From positions 186,001 to 250,000 of the forward strand of contig NZ_JABVZR010000001.1 of NCBI RefSeq assembly GCF_017163935.1: DNA of 64,000 nt, written 5' to 3'. Below, piece after piece: positions 26,727-35,759 of this stretch. The position numbers and the translations under genes are program-made. The DNA comes from Novosphingobium terrae. GTDB lineage: Bacteria > Pseudomonadota > Alphaproteobacteria > Sphingomonadales > Sphingomonadaceae. Every line of letters starts with the position of its first letter. Position 1 is the first letter of the stretch. The notes under the pieces are model-generated. The model saw only the letters and a list, made by a program, of their open reading frames with translations. It was not told the DNA's origin and did no database searches.

Positions 26727-27568
26727 CAGTCGATCTCCAACTGGCTCTGGCTGGGGGCGTCCAGCCGGGGGAAGGGGGTGATGCCGGTGCGGCGGGTGAA
26801 CTCGGCCAGCGACACCTGATCGATCCGCCCCCCATCATTGTTGGGCGCCACAAAGACCAGAGCCCCGCGTCCCGGCACCAGCACCGCTTTCCAGAAGCTG
26901 CTGGGCACCATCACGCGGCCATCGGGGGTGGTGTTGATCGTCTCGCCCAGAAACAGCACGCCGGTCACCACCCAGAGTTCGCCCTTGCTCTGCACATAAT
27001 CGCGCAAGCGGCTTTCCAGATCCGACCACGGTCCCCGATTGAGTTGCGAATTCTGCGGCGCGATGTTGGCCAGCGAAAAGCTCTGCCGCTGCTCCTCATG
27101 CCCCGGCATATCGCCCGAGGGCGAAAGATGCCCGCGGTCCAGCCCGGAGCGGCGATAATCAGCCAGTTCTCCGCGCATCTCGGCATCGAGCGAGGGCTCG
27201 GCATAGAAGGCGCTGGCGCGTTCGGTGGCGCGGGCTTGCGCGATGCGGGTGGCGGTCAGATGCTCGGCGGACCACATGGGCGTGCGGCTGATCGGCGAAC
27301 TGGCCGAGGCATAGCCCTGATAGCATACGCTCACCAAGCCCTGCGCCAGCTTGCCGGGCAGATCGGGCCGGGCGCCCTGATAGAGATTGTCGCCACAAGC
27401 CGTATCGGAGGCTGCCACAGGGCCATGGTCAGGCGCAGGCGCCTCCACAGCCGGATTGGGTGCAGGGCTGCTCTGAGGCTGCGGGGCAGGTTGTGTCGCG
27501 AACCAGACCACCAGAGCGATCAGGATCAGCAAAAGCAGCAGGGGCAACCAGCCGGGTCGGCGGAGCAT
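26726..27568 (-). CDS. Membrane-anchored DNA/RNA non-specific endonuclease
   Basis: The 280-residue protein starts with a single membrane helix (WLPLLLLLILIALVVWFAT) and a Pro-rich linker, then a NUC1-type beta-beta-alpha-metal nuclease domain. The catalytic motif is DRGHLSPSGDM, and the metal-binding Asn lies in NIAPQNSQLNRGPWSDLE. The nuclease domain should face the periplasm and degrade nucleic acid without sequence preference. The ATG at 27568 places the anchor at the N-terminus. The small 85-residue gene follows with a 1-bp overlap. Confidence 0.9.
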   Translation of the reverse strand: MLRRPGWLPLLLLLILIALVVWFATQPAPQPQSSPAPNPAVEAPAPDHGPVAASDTACGDNLYQGARPDLPGKLAQGLVSVCYQGYASASSPISRTPMWSAEHLTATRIAQARATERASAFYAEPSLDAEMRGELADYRRSGLDRGHLSPSGDMPGHEEQRQSFSLANIAPQNSQLNRGPWSDLESRLRDYVQSKGELWVVTGVLFLGETINTTPDGRVMVPSSFWKAVLVPGRGALVFVAPNNDGGRIDQVSLAEFTRRTGITPFPRLDAPSQSQLEID

Positions 27569-27734
27569 GGAACGTCCTGTGTTGCGCGCCGTTGTCCTCA
27601 ACGGAGCCGTGGAAACACGCCGCCATAACCGCTTGAAAAGCGACTGGCCATGCGGCGGGTGTGTCTTGTGCCCGGCCTTGAACAGGCCCACAACGGGGCG
27701 GTCCTGGGAAGGCTGTTTGGGGAAAGGTTTGCCG

Positions 27735-29447
27735 ATGTCGAAACGGATGCGTTGCGCGGTGCTGGCCGCGCCTCTTGTGCTGGGTGCTTGTTTCGCGCTG
27801 ACGGGCGCCTCGGCCCAATCCTCACACAGCTGCCCCGGCGACAATGGCGGGCTGAGCCTGCCTCCCGGTTTCTGCGCCACCGTCTTTGCTGACAATCTGG
27901 GCCATACCCGCCATCTGACCGTGGCGGGTGACGGCACGGTCTATGTCAACACATGGTCGGGCGCCTATTTCCGGAACGCGCCCAAAGCGCCCGAGGGCGG
28001 CTTTCTGCTTGGCCTGAAAGACACGAAGGGCAAGGGCGTGGCCGATACGGTGGTGCGCTTCGGCACGCCGGACAAGCAGGGCGCCCATGGCGGCACCGGC
28101 ATTTCCCTGTGGCATGGCTATCTCTTCGCCGAGGAGCATGACACGATCATCCGCTATCCGCTGAAGCCGGGCGCCATTGCGCCCTCCGGCCCGGCGGTGA
28201 CGGTGTTGAAGGGCCTGCCCTTGACCGGCGACCACCCGATGCATCCCTTCGTGGTGGACGGCAACGGGCAGATTCTGGTCAACTCCGGCTCGGCCAGCAA
28301 CACTTGCGAAAGCCCCAACCGCCAGCCCGGCGCCAAGGGCGCCAACCCCTGTGTCGAGGCCGAGACGCGCGGCGGCATCTGGGCCTACCGCGGTGACAGG
28401 GAGGGGCAGGTCTTCTCCCCCGCGCAGCGCTGGGCCAAGGGCATCCGCAACACCGGCGGTCTGGCCTTCGACGCCACCGGCCGCCTGTTCGCGGTGCAGC
28501 ATGGGCGTGACCAGCTCTCGCAGAACTGGCCGAAACTCTACACCACCGAGCAGGGGGTGGAGCGCCCCGCCGAAATCCTTTTCTCGCCCTTCAAGGGCGC
28601 CGATTACGGCTGGCCGACCTGTTATTTCGACGGCTTCCAGAACCGCCATGTGCTGGCCCCGGAATATGGTGGCGATGGCGGGAAGACCCAGGGGCTCTGC
28701 GCTGGCAAAACCCCGCCGCTGGTCGCCTTCCCCGCGCATTGGGCGCCCAATGATGTGACAATCTACACCGGTCATGCCTTTCCCCTGGCCTATCAGGGAG
28801 GGGCTTTTGTGGCCTTCCATGGCTCATGGAACCGGGCGCCTGCGCCGCAGGGAGGCTATCAGGTGGTCTTCCAGCCGTTGAAGGACGGCAAGCCCAGCGG
28901 CACATGGATCCGCTTCGCCGATGGTTTTGCCGGGCCCTACAAGGAGCCGGGCCGTGCGCTGCATCGCCCGGCGGGGCTGGCGGTGGGGCCGGATGGCGCG
29001 CTCTATGTGGCCGACGATGTGCGCGGGCGGATCTGGCGGATCACCTATCATGGTGGCGCGAATGCCGCCCTGACCGCCGCGGCCGAGGCCAAGGTGGGCC
29101 AGCCTTCCGAGGCCGCTGCCGCACCCACCGCTTTGCCGCCGGGGATCAGCGCGCAGCAGGTGGCGCTGGGCCGCGCGATCTATCTGGGGCAGGCCAAGGG
29201 TGGCACGTGTCTGGGCTGCCATGGTTCGGACGGGAAGGGCAGTTCGGCAGGCGCCTCGCTGGTGGGGCCGCAGTATCTGTGGAGTGATGGCTCGGTCGAT
29301 AGTCTGACCAAGACCATCACCGAGGGCGTCTCCAAGCCCAAGAAGACCAGCGATGCCATGCCTGCTCTGGGCGGCGCGGCGCTGAGCCCTGCCGATGTGA
29401 AGGCGGTGGCGGCTTACGTCTGGACTCTGGGTCACGGCAAGCCCTGA
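27735..29447 (+). CDS. PQQ-type sorbosone/glucose dehydrogenase-like protein with C-terminal cytochrome c
   Basis: The 570-residue exported protein has an N-terminal signal ending near LTGASAQ; the LVLGAC stretch could alternatively be a lipobox. A six-bladed propeller of the sorbosone dehydrogenase type follows (LPPGFCATVFADNLGHTRHL, TGLAFD-like GGLAFDATGRLFAVQHGRDQ, PAGLAVGPDGALYVADD). A class I cytochrome c domain with heme motif CLGCH near residue 490 completes it. It probably oxidises a sugar or alcohol in the periplasm and passes electrons to its own heme. The start is ATG 27735 behind GGAAAGG. No PQQ-synthesis genes are in the window. Confidence 0.85.
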   Translation: MSKRMRCAVLAAPLVLGACFALTGASAQSSHSCPGDNGGLSLPPGFCATVFADNLGHTRHLTVAGDGTVYVNTWSGAYFRNAPKAPEGGFLLGLKDTKGKGVADTVVRFGTPDKQGAHGGTGISLWHGYLFAEEHDTIIRYPLKPGAIAPSGPAVTVLKGLPLTGDHPMHPFVVDGNGQILVNSGSASNTCESPNRQPGAKGANPCVEAETRGGIWAYRGDREGQVFSPAQRWAKGIRNTGGLAFDATGRLFAVQHGRDQLSQNWPKLYTTEQGVERPAEILFSPFKGADYGWPTCYFDGFQNRHVLAPEYGGDGGKTQGLCAGKTPPLVAFPAHWAPNDVTIYTGHAFPLAYQGGAFVAFHGSWNRAPAPQGGYQVVFQPLKDGKPSGTWIRFADGFAGPYKEPGRALHRPAGLAVGPDGALYVADDVRGRIWRITYHGGANAALTAAAEAKVGQPSEAAAAPTALPPGISAQQVALGRAIYLGQAKGGTCLGCHGSDGKGSSAGASLVGPQYLWSDGSVDSLTKTITEGVSKPKKTSDAMPALGGAALSPADVKAVAAYVWTLGHGKP

Positions 29448-29451
29448 GCGA

Positions 29452-30750
29452 TTACTCTTCGTCGCGCGCGGTCCAGTCCTGGATATCGGGGTCCTGCCCG
29501 ATCAGGGCGAGGCCGTGGGCGATGGAGGTCAATTCCTCGCCGCTTTCGATGCGACCCTCGCCGAAGCGCGCGGTGAACAGTGCGCGCACGGCGGGGATCA
29601 GCGATGAGCCGCCCGTCAGGAACACATGGTCGATCTGGTCGGCGGCAAGGCCTGCTCGCTCCAGCGCGGTGTCCACCGTTTCGCCGATGCGCTGCAGGTC
29701 GGGGGCGATCCAACTGGCGAAATCCTCGCGGCGGACCGGGGCCTCGATGGCAAGGTCGGGGCTTTCGAAGCGGAACACCGCTTCTTCCTGCGCTGAAAGC
29801 GTGCGCTTCAGCCCGCCGACAGCCTCATACAGCGGATAGCCCAGCTCCTTGTCGACCACCGCGATCATGCGGGCGATGGCGGCGGGATCGGTGGCGCTGT
29901 GCTGCAGACGGGCCAGTTCCTCCAGCTTGCGGCGGGTGCGCATCAGCGCCAGGCGCGACCAGTCGCCGAAATCGGCGAAATGGCCCTCGGGAATGTCGAG
30001 CACCTTGTCGAAGGAGCGATAGGTGCCGCCCTTGCCCAGCAGCGGCAGGACCAGCTTGTCCATGATGCGATAGTCGAAACGGTCGCCTGCGATGCCGATG
30101 CCCGCGCTGCCCAGCGGGGTGCAGCGCTTGGCCGCGCCGGGGGCTTCCACGCGGACGATGGAAAAGTCGCTGGTGCCGCCGCCGAAATCGGCCACCAGCA
30201 GCGTGGCGGCCTTGTTGAGGCGCGAGGCAAAGCCATAGGCGGCCCCCAGCGGCTCGTAGACGTAATGCACTTCACGCCCCAGCATGCCGAACATGGCATC
30301 GTAACGCTTGCGGGCCAGCGCCTCATCGGGCCGGTTGCCGACATAGCGCACCGGGCGGCCCACGATCACCTTCTCGGGCAGGCTTTTCAGTGCCGATCCG
30401 CCGCGCGCCAGCAGATGGCGCAGGAAAATCTGGCCCAGCTCCTCGAAGGGCAGGCGCTTTTCAAAGAGGTTGGCATGCTCGAAACTGGGGCTGGCCACCA
30501 CCGATTTGAAGCTCTGCAGAAAGCGGCTGCCCTGCGGAAAATCGAGGAATTCGGCAATCGCCCAGGGGCCTGCCTCATGCGCCAGCGAACGCTCATCCTG
30601 CCAGAAGCACAGCGCCGAGCGGAACACCGATTGCGTGCCCTCGGGCGCGGCCAGCGGCACCAGTTGGGCCTGCGTGGCATCCTGCGCCAGAGCGACCACC
30701 GAATTGGTGGTGCCGAAATCGATCCCCATCGCAAGGGGAGATGCAGCCAT
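29452..30750 (-). CDS. yegD: Hsp70-family protein, YegD-like
   Basis: The protein has 432 residues. It carries the Hsp70/actin ATPase motifs: phosphate-1 MGIDFGTTNSVVAL, phosphate-2 LLVADFGGGTSDFSIV and adenosine HVFLTGGSSLIPAV. Like E. coli YegD (about 450 residues) it lacks a full substrate-binding domain and lid. Its chaperone role is not defined. It converges with the dehydrogenase gene, with only 4 bp between stops. Confidence 0.88.
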   Translation of the reverse strand: MAASPLAMGIDFGTTNSVVALAQDATQAQLVPLAAPEGTQSVFRSALCFWQDERSLAHEAGPWAIAEFLDFPQGSRFLQSFKSVVASPSFEHANLFEKRLPFEELGQIFLRHLLARGGSALKSLPEKVIVGRPVRYVGNRPDEALARKRYDAMFGMLGREVHYVYEPLGAAYGFASRLNKAATLLVADFGGGTSDFSIVRVEAPGAAKRCTPLGSAGIGIAGDRFDYRIMDKLVLPLLGKGGTYRSFDKVLDIPEGHFADFGDWSRLALMRTRRKLEELARLQHSATDPAAIARMIAVVDKELGYPLYEAVGGLKRTLSAQEEAVFRFESPDLAIEAPVRREDFASWIAPDLQRIGETVDTALERAGLAADQIDHVFLTGGSSLIPAVRALFTARFGEGRIESGEELTSIAHGLALIGQDPDIQDWTARDEE

Positions 30751-30932
30751 GGGAAAAGCGTCCTGTACGCGGAAAGGGAGGGGCGCCCGATCCTATGGCA
30801 GGCGGTTTGTTGCGGTGCAACCATGCGTGGAGCCACCGACTGCCTGTTAAGGTCTATACCCTGATAATGTCACGACTTTAACGGGATGATGGAGCGCACC
30901 ATACCGGACTTCCCCCCACAGGAGTTTTCAAC

Positions 30933-31808
30933 ATGCGTGTTTTTGTCACAGGCGCCAGCGGCTGGGTCGGCGCGAGCGTGGTGCGCGATCTGCGTGCCCA
31001 TGGCCATGAGGTGCTGGGCCTTGCCCGCTCCGATCAGGGCGAAACGATTGCCCGTGAGGCTGGAGCGCAGGTTCTGCGCGGCACTCTGGATGATCTGGAA
31101 CTGCTGCAACAGGCCGCGCGCGACAGCGACGGTGTGATCCACACCGCCTTCAACCACGATTTCACCCGCTTTGCCGAGAATGCCGCTCAGGACAGGCGCG
31201 CCATCGAGGCCATCGGCGCGGCGCTGGAAGGATCGGAGCGCATGCTGCTGGTCACCAGCGGTCTGGCAGGGATGGTCGCGCCGGGGCAACTGGCGGATGA
31301 GGATGATCGGCCCAGCGGCGATTTCCCCCGCTATTCGGAAAGCGCGGCGCAGGCGCTGGCGGCGCGCGGGGTGCGGGCCGGCACGGTGCGGCTGGCGCCT
31401 TCGGTGCATGGGCTGGGCGATCATGGCTTTGTGCCCATTCTCATCGGCATCGCGCGCTCCACCGGCATCTCGGCCTATGTGGGCGAGGGGGCCAATCGCT
31501 GGGCGGGCGTGCATCGGCTGGATGCGGCGCCGGTCTATCGGCTGGCGCTGGAAAAGGGTCTGCCGCTGCCGGTCTATCATGCCACCGCCGATGAGGGCGT
31601 GCCCTTCAAGGCGATTGCCGAGGTGATCGGGCGCCAGCTGGGCCTGCCGGTGGAATCGCGTGAGCCGGAGCATTTCGGCTGGTTCGCCCGTTTCGCCGGG
31701 GCGGAGATCGGCGCCACGTCAGTGCGCACCCGCGAGGCGCTGGGTTGGGCTCCAACCCAGCCGGGTCTGTTGAGCGATCTCGACCAGCCGGGTTATTACG
31801 CGGCGTGA
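30933..31808 (+). CDS. Atypical SDR / NAD(P)-dependent epimerase-like oxidoreductase
   Basis: The 291-residue protein begins MRVFVTGASGWVGASVVRDL, an extended/atypical short-chain dehydrogenase nucleotide site (G-x-x-G-x-x-G). GVIHTAFNHDFTRFAENA and LLVTSGLAGMV follow. The usual catalytic YxxxK is not evident: the matching region reads YSESAAQALAARG. It may therefore bind NAD(P) without classic SDR catalysis, as in NmrA-like or SDR_a proteins. The substrate is unknown. It is a single gene ending in a terminator shared with convergent panC. Confidence 0.8.
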   Translation: MRVFVTGASGWVGASVVRDLRAHGHEVLGLARSDQGETIAREAGAQVLRGTLDDLELLQQAARDSDGVIHTAFNHDFTRFAENAAQDRRAIEAIGAALEGSERMLLVTSGLAGMVAPGQLADEDDRPSGDFPRYSESAAQALAARGVRAGTVRLAPSVHGLGDHGFVPILIGIARSTGISAYVGEGANRWAGVHRLDAAPVYRLALEKGLPLPVYHATADEGVPFKAIAEVIGRQLGLPVESREPEHFGWFARFAGAEIGATSVRTREALGWAPTQPGLLSDLDQPGYYAA

Positions 31809-31813
31809 AGAGA

Positions 31814-31846
31814 TGGGGGCAGGCGATGGCCTGCCCCCACTTTATT
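31814..31846 (+). terminator. Intrinsic terminator after SDR gene
   Basis: An 11-bp perfect stem TGGGGGCAGGC / GCCTGCCCCCA (31814-31839) with a 4-nt loop is followed by CTTTATTT. It sits 6 bp after the SDR stop, between convergent genes. Confidence 0.75.
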
Positions 31847-32699
31847 TGGCTGAAACCGCCATATTGTCGATCAGCCGCGCCTTGCCGATCCGCGCCGCCA
31901 CCAGCAGGCGGGCCGGGCGCTGGCCCAGTTCGGCCAGCGGCGTCAGGTTCTCGGCATCGCGCAGTTCGGCGTAATCGACCGAGGTGAAACCGCCTTCCAG
32001 CACCTCGGCCTCAAGCGCGGCCAGCGTTTCGGCCACATCGGCCTTCTTCTCGATGGCGGCGATGGCCTTGCGCATCGCCGTGGGCAGGCTGACGGCCTGA
32101 GCGCGCTCCTCCGCCGAAAGATAGGCGTTGCGTGAGGACAGGGCGAGGCCATCCTTCTCGCGCACGGTCGGCACGCCGATGATGTTGTCGACCGAAGGGT
32201 GGGTAAGGTCCAGATCGCGGGCCATGCGCCGGATCACGGCCAGCTGCTGCCAGTCCTTCTCGCCGAAGAGGGCGACATCGGGCTGCACCTGATTGAACAG
32301 CTTGTTCACCACCGTGGACACGCCATCGAAATGACCGGGGCGCGATCCCCCGCACAGCCCTTCGGACACGCCCGCAACCGAAATGTTGGTGGCATAGCCT
32401 TCCGGATAGACTTCCTCGGGCGTGGGCGCCCACAGGATCGCCACGCCTTCATCGGCCAGCAGGGCGGCGTCGGCCTCCAGCTGGCGGGGATAGGCGTCCA
32501 GATCCTCTCCCGCGCCGAACTGGCGAGGGTTAACGAAGATCGAGACCACCACCTGAGCGCCCAGCGCCCTGGCCTCGCGCACCAGCGTCAGATGGCCCTG
32601 ATGCAGCGCGCCCATCGTGGGAACCAGCGCGATCCGGCCGTGGGCGCGCATGCCGGCCACCGCCGTGCGCAGCGCCGCTTTATGGTGAATGATCCGCAC
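31842..32699 (-). CDS. panC: Pantothenate synthetase
   Basis: The 285-residue enzyme has the ATP-binding HIGH-like motif in LVPTMGALHQGHLTLV, then SIFVNPRQFGAGEDLDAYPR, LFGEKDWQQLAVIRRM and LALSSRNAYLS (KMSKS-equivalent). It condenses pantoate and beta-alanine to pantothenate for coenzyme A. The start ATG 32699 gives the conserved MRIIHHKAALR opening. No other pan gene is adjacent. Confidence 0.97.
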   Translation of the reverse strand: MRIIHHKAALRTAVAGMRAHGRIALVPTMGALHQGHLTLVREARALGAQVVVSIFVNPRQFGAGEDLDAYPRQLEADAALLADEGVAILWAPTPEEVYPEGYATNISVAGVSEGLCGGSRPGHFDGVSTVVNKLFNQVQPDVALFGEKDWQQLAVIRRMARDLDLTHPSVDNIIGVPTVREKDGLALSSRNAYLSAEERAQAVSLPTAMRKAIAAIEKKADVAETLAALEAEVLEGGFTSVDYAELRDAENLTPLAELGQRPARLLVAARIGKARLIDNMAVSAK

Positions 32700-32833
32700 T
32701 CTATCCTGTCCTTGCCTTATGCGTGCCCGACCTTGCCCACAGTTTTATGGGGGAATCTTGGCCTTTTCCCTAGCGCCTTGGCGCCGCAACGGGCAATATG
32801 GCGTGGATCATCCGCCACAACAACAGGTCAGCT

Positions 32834-33835
32834 ATGGCTTCCCCTCATCGCATCGTCTTTGCCAATGAAAAGGGTGGCACCGGCAAGTCCACCACGGCAG
32901 TCCATGTGTCGGTGGCGCTGGCCTATCTGGGGGTGCGCGTCGGCTGCATCGATCTCGATCCGCGCCAGCGCACGCTGCATCGCTATCTGGAAAACCGTGC
33001 CGAGACGATGCGCCGCAAGGGCTTCAATCTGCCCACCGCCAAGTTCGAGGTGTTCAAGGGCACCACGGTGGAAGAGCTGGACGCGCTGGCCGAGCAGGTG
33101 TCGCAGGATGTCGATTATCTGATCTTCGACACGCCGGGACGTGACGATGAATTCGCCCGTCATATCGCCACCACGGCGGACACGCTGATCACCCCGCTGA
33201 ACGACAGCTTCGTCGATTTCGACCTGATCGGCCAGGTGGACCCGGAGACCTTCAAGGTCCGCCGCCTGTCCTTCTATGCCGAGCTGATCTGGGAAACCCG
33301 CAAGAAGCGCGCTCAGGCCACCATCGCTCAGAACAAGCGCGAGATGGACTGGGTGGTGGTGCGCAACCGTACCGGCCATATTGAGGCGCGCAACATGCGC
33401 CGCATCAATGAGGCTCTGCAGGAGCTTTCGAAGCGCGTCGGCTTCCGCATCGCCTCGGGCCTGTCGGAGCGCGTGATCTATCGTGAGCTGTTCCCGGCTG
33501 GCCTCACCCTGCTCGACAAGGACTATCTGGGCGATCTGGGCACCAGCCATCTGGTCGCCCGGCAGGAGCTGCGCGGGCTGATCGCCGGTCTGGCTCTGCC
33601 CGCGCCGCCGCGTCGTCAGGCGCCGGAGCAGGCGGCTGCCGCCCCTGTGGCCCAGCCTCAGCAGGCCGCCCAGCCTGTTCCCCAGCCCGCTTATGCACCC
33701 GCGCCGGTGCAGCATGCACCTCAAGCGCAGCCATCTCAGGGTCATGACCCCTATAATTCTGCCCCCCAACAGCCGTCCTCTGATGCGCAGGGACCGGTAA
33801 CGGGTGGAGCGGCGCGCTGGTCCTATACGGCCTGA
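32834..33835 (+). CDS. mipZ: Division-plane positioning ATPase MipZ
   Basis: This 333-residue ParA/MinD-type ATPase has a deviant Walker A, FANEKGGTGKSTTAVHVSVA. It also has CIDLDPRQRTLHRYLENR, the switch DYLIFDTPGRDDEFARHIA and ETRKKRAQATIAQNKREMDW, all characteristic of alphaproteobacterial MipZ. MipZ forms a gradient from ParB at the origins and blocks FtsZ polymerisation away from midcell. The last roughly 75 residues are a Pro/Gln/Ala-rich disordered tail that the short Caulobacter protein lacks. I chose the ATG at 32834; ATG 32798 would add 12 residues. Confidence 0.92.
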   Translation: MASPHRIVFANEKGGTGKSTTAVHVSVALAYLGVRVGCIDLDPRQRTLHRYLENRAETMRRKGFNLPTAKFEVFKGTTVEELDALAEQVSQDVDYLIFDTPGRDDEFARHIATTADTLITPLNDSFVDFDLIGQVDPETFKVRRLSFYAELIWETRKKRAQATIAQNKREMDWVVVRNRTGHIEARNMRRINEALQELSKRVGFRIASGLSERVIYRELFPAGLTLLDKDYLGDLGTSHLVARQELRGLIAGLALPAPPRRQAPEQAAAAPVAQPQQAAQPVPQPAYAPAPVQHAPQAQPSQGHDPYNSAPQQPSSDAQGPVTGGAARWSYTA

Positions 33836-33838
33836 GTC

Positions 33839-33946
33839 AGAGCATAAAGCGTGCTTTAGGAATCACGCATTATGCTCTGGGTTGTTGTTGTCGCATCGTT
33901 TTTGCAAAAAGCCGGTTCCCACTTTTTTGCACGATGCTCTGAAGGC
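33839..33946. repeat. Palindromic intergenic repeat (REP-like, alphaproteobacterial type)
   Basis: Two adjacent palindromes follow the mipZ stop. The first (33839-33882) pairs AGAGCATAAAGCGTG with CACGCATTATGCTCT, with one mismatch. The second pairs GCATCGT with ACGATGC around a run containing GCCGGTTCCCACTTTTT. This second core strongly resembles a dispersed palindromic unit I know from many alphaproteobacterial genomes (AGTGGGAACCGG core). It fills the space before the J-domain gene. Confidence 0.6.
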
Positions 33947-33966
33947 AAGCAGGCGGAGCCAGACGG

Positions 33967-34299
33967 ATGATGAAGCTGATATCACTGGCCTTTGTGCTGG
34001 TGCTGCTGTGTAAATTCGTGCTGGGCCGCTATCCTTGGGAAATCTGGCGGATCGTGCCGATCGACAAGGTCGGGCGGGACAGCCGGGAAAAGCGTGAGCA
34101 GCGCGCGCTGCGTCAGGCCCGCAACCTGCTGGGCATCCATGCCTATGCCACCCGCAGCGAGATCATCGAGGCCCATAAGCGCCTGCTCACCAAGGTCCAC
34201 CCCGACCGCGGCGGGAATGAGGCGCTGGTGCATGAGGCCAATGCCGCCCGCGACACCTTGCTGGAAGCGCTGGTGCTGCGTGACAGGCGTTTTGGGTGA
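33967..34299 (+). CDS. J-domain (DnaJ-like) membrane-anchored protein
   Basis: This 110-residue protein has an N-terminal hydrophobic helix (LISLAFVLVLLCKFVLG) and a short J domain: RNLLGIHAYATRSEIIEAHK, then KVHPDRGGNEALVHEANAAR with the HPD triad that stimulates Hsp70 ATPase. The order anchor-then-J resembles Tim14/DjlA-like membrane co-chaperones. A second ATG lies one codon in (33970). It overlaps pgmG by 4 bp, so the two are co-translated. Confidence 0.88.
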   Translation: MMKLISLAFVLVLLCKFVLGRYPWEIWRIVPIDKVGRDSREKREQRALRQARNLLGIHAYATRSEIIEAHKRLLTKVHPDRGGNEALVHEANAARDTLLEALVLRDRRFG

Positions 34300-35759
34300 G
34301 CGAGGGTTTGAGAGCGGGTGCGGGTAAGGGCCTCGATCCATCGATCCTGCGTGAGTATGACATTCGCGGCGTGGTGGGCGCCACGCTGAATGAAGGCGAT
34401 GCCCGGGCCATCGGCTTGGGTTTTGCGGCCTTGCTGCGGGACAAGGCCGGGCCGGAAAGCCCCTGTATCGTGGTGGGCCGCGATGGCCGCCTGTCCTCCC
34501 CAATGCTGGAGGCTGCGCTGGTCGAGGGGCTGGTGGCGGGCGGTGTCGATGTGGTCCGCATCGGCCTGTCCTCCACGCCGATGCTTTATTACGCCGAGGC
34601 GGCGTTGCGGCTGGGCGAACTCACTTCAACCCGGCCAGTGCAGGGCGGCATTCAGGTAACTGGCAGCCACAATCCCAAAGATCACAATGGCTTCAAGATA
34701 GTCCTTGGGGGCCTTCCGTTCTTCGGCGAAGATCTGCAGCGGTTGAATGGCGTCATCGCTGGCCTGCCCGAAGCGCCAGAGGGCGTGGTGATGAGCCCCG
34801 GCCTCATCGAAGAGATCGACATCCTCCCCGCCTATATCGACCGGCTGCTGAGCGACATCACCGGACTGGATCAGGCTGAACTGGCCCGCCTGCGCATCGG
34901 CTGGGACGCGGGCAACGGCGCCGCCGGCCCCGCCATCGAAGCGTTGACCGCCTGCCTGCCGGGCGAGCATCACCTGCTCTTCACACACGTTGACGGCCAT
35001 TTCCCCCACCATCACCCCGATCCCACCGTGGAAACCAATCTGGCCGATTTGCGCCACCTTGTCCTGTCGAAGCGGCTCGATTTCGGAGTGGCCTTCGATG
35101 GCGATGCCGACCGCGTCGGGCTGATCGACGGGCAGGGCAGGGTGGTCTGGGGCGACCGCATTCTGGCCATTCTGGCGCAGGATCTGCTCAAGCGCTTGCC
35201 GGGAGCGGATATTCTGGCCGACGTCAAATCCTCGCAGGCGCTGTTCGATCATGTCGCGGCCTGCGGCGGGCGTCCTTCGCTGTGGAAGACCGGCCACAGC
35301 CATATCAAATCCAGAATGAAGGCAACCGCCGCCCCGCTGGCGGGCGAAATGACCGGCCATATCTTCTTCGCCGAGGACTGGTACGGCTTCGATGATGGGT
35401 TGCTGGCCGCGCTGCGCCTGATGGCGGCCAGTCTGCGTCTGGGGCAGTCGATCGCCGATCTGGCCTCGGCCCTGCCGCACACCGCCGCGACGCCTGAATT
35501 GCGGATCGCCGTCGCGGGGGATGCGCGCCCGCTCGATCTGGTGGCGGCGGTGCGGCAGGCGGTGGAAGTCGAGGGGCTGGATATGAACCCCATCGACGGC
35601 ATCCGCGTTACCTCTGCAGACGGCTGGTGGCTGCTGCGCGCCTCGAACACCGAGGCCAAGCTGTCGGCCCGGGCAGAAGGACGCGACGAGATGGCATTGA
35701 AACGGGTACTGGCCGATCTGGAGGCGAGGCTGGCATCTGTCGGCGTGTCGCTGGGGTGA
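34296..35759 (+). CDS. pgmG: Phosphomannomutase/phosphoglucomutase
   Basis: This 487-residue alpha-D-phosphohexomutase begins SILREYDIRGVVG. The phosphoserine loop is QVTGSHNPKDHNGFKIVLGG, the metal loop is AFDGDADRVGLID, the sugar-binding loop is GEMTGHIFFAED and the phosphate-binding loop is RASNTEAKLSARAEG. It interconverts 1- and 6-phosphates of mannose or glucose. In sphingomonads the homologue PgmG feeds exopolysaccharide precursors. The start is GTG at 34296 overlapping the J-domain stop by 4 bp, and the stop overlaps the helicase start by 4 bp. Confidence 0.95.
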   Translation: MSEGLRAGAGKGLDPSILREYDIRGVVGATLNEGDARAIGLGFAALLRDKAGPESPCIVVGRDGRLSSPMLEAALVEGLVAGGVDVVRIGLSSTPMLYYAEAALRLGELTSTRPVQGGIQVTGSHNPKDHNGFKIVLGGLPFFGEDLQRLNGVIAGLPEAPEGVVMSPGLIEEIDILPAYIDRLLSDITGLDQAELARLRIGWDAGNGAAGPAIEALTACLPGEHHLLFTHVDGHFPHHHPDPTVETNLADLRHLVLSKRLDFGVAFDGDADRVGLIDGQGRVVWGDRILAILAQDLLKRLPGADILADVKSSQALFDHVAACGGRPSLWKTGHSHIKSRMKATAAPLAGEMTGHIFFAEDWYGFDDGLLAALRLMAASLRLGQSIADLASALPHTAATPELRIAVAGDARPLDLVAAVRQAVEVEGLDMNPIDGIRVTSADGWWLLRASNTEAKLSARAEGRDEMALKRVLADLEARLASVGVSLG

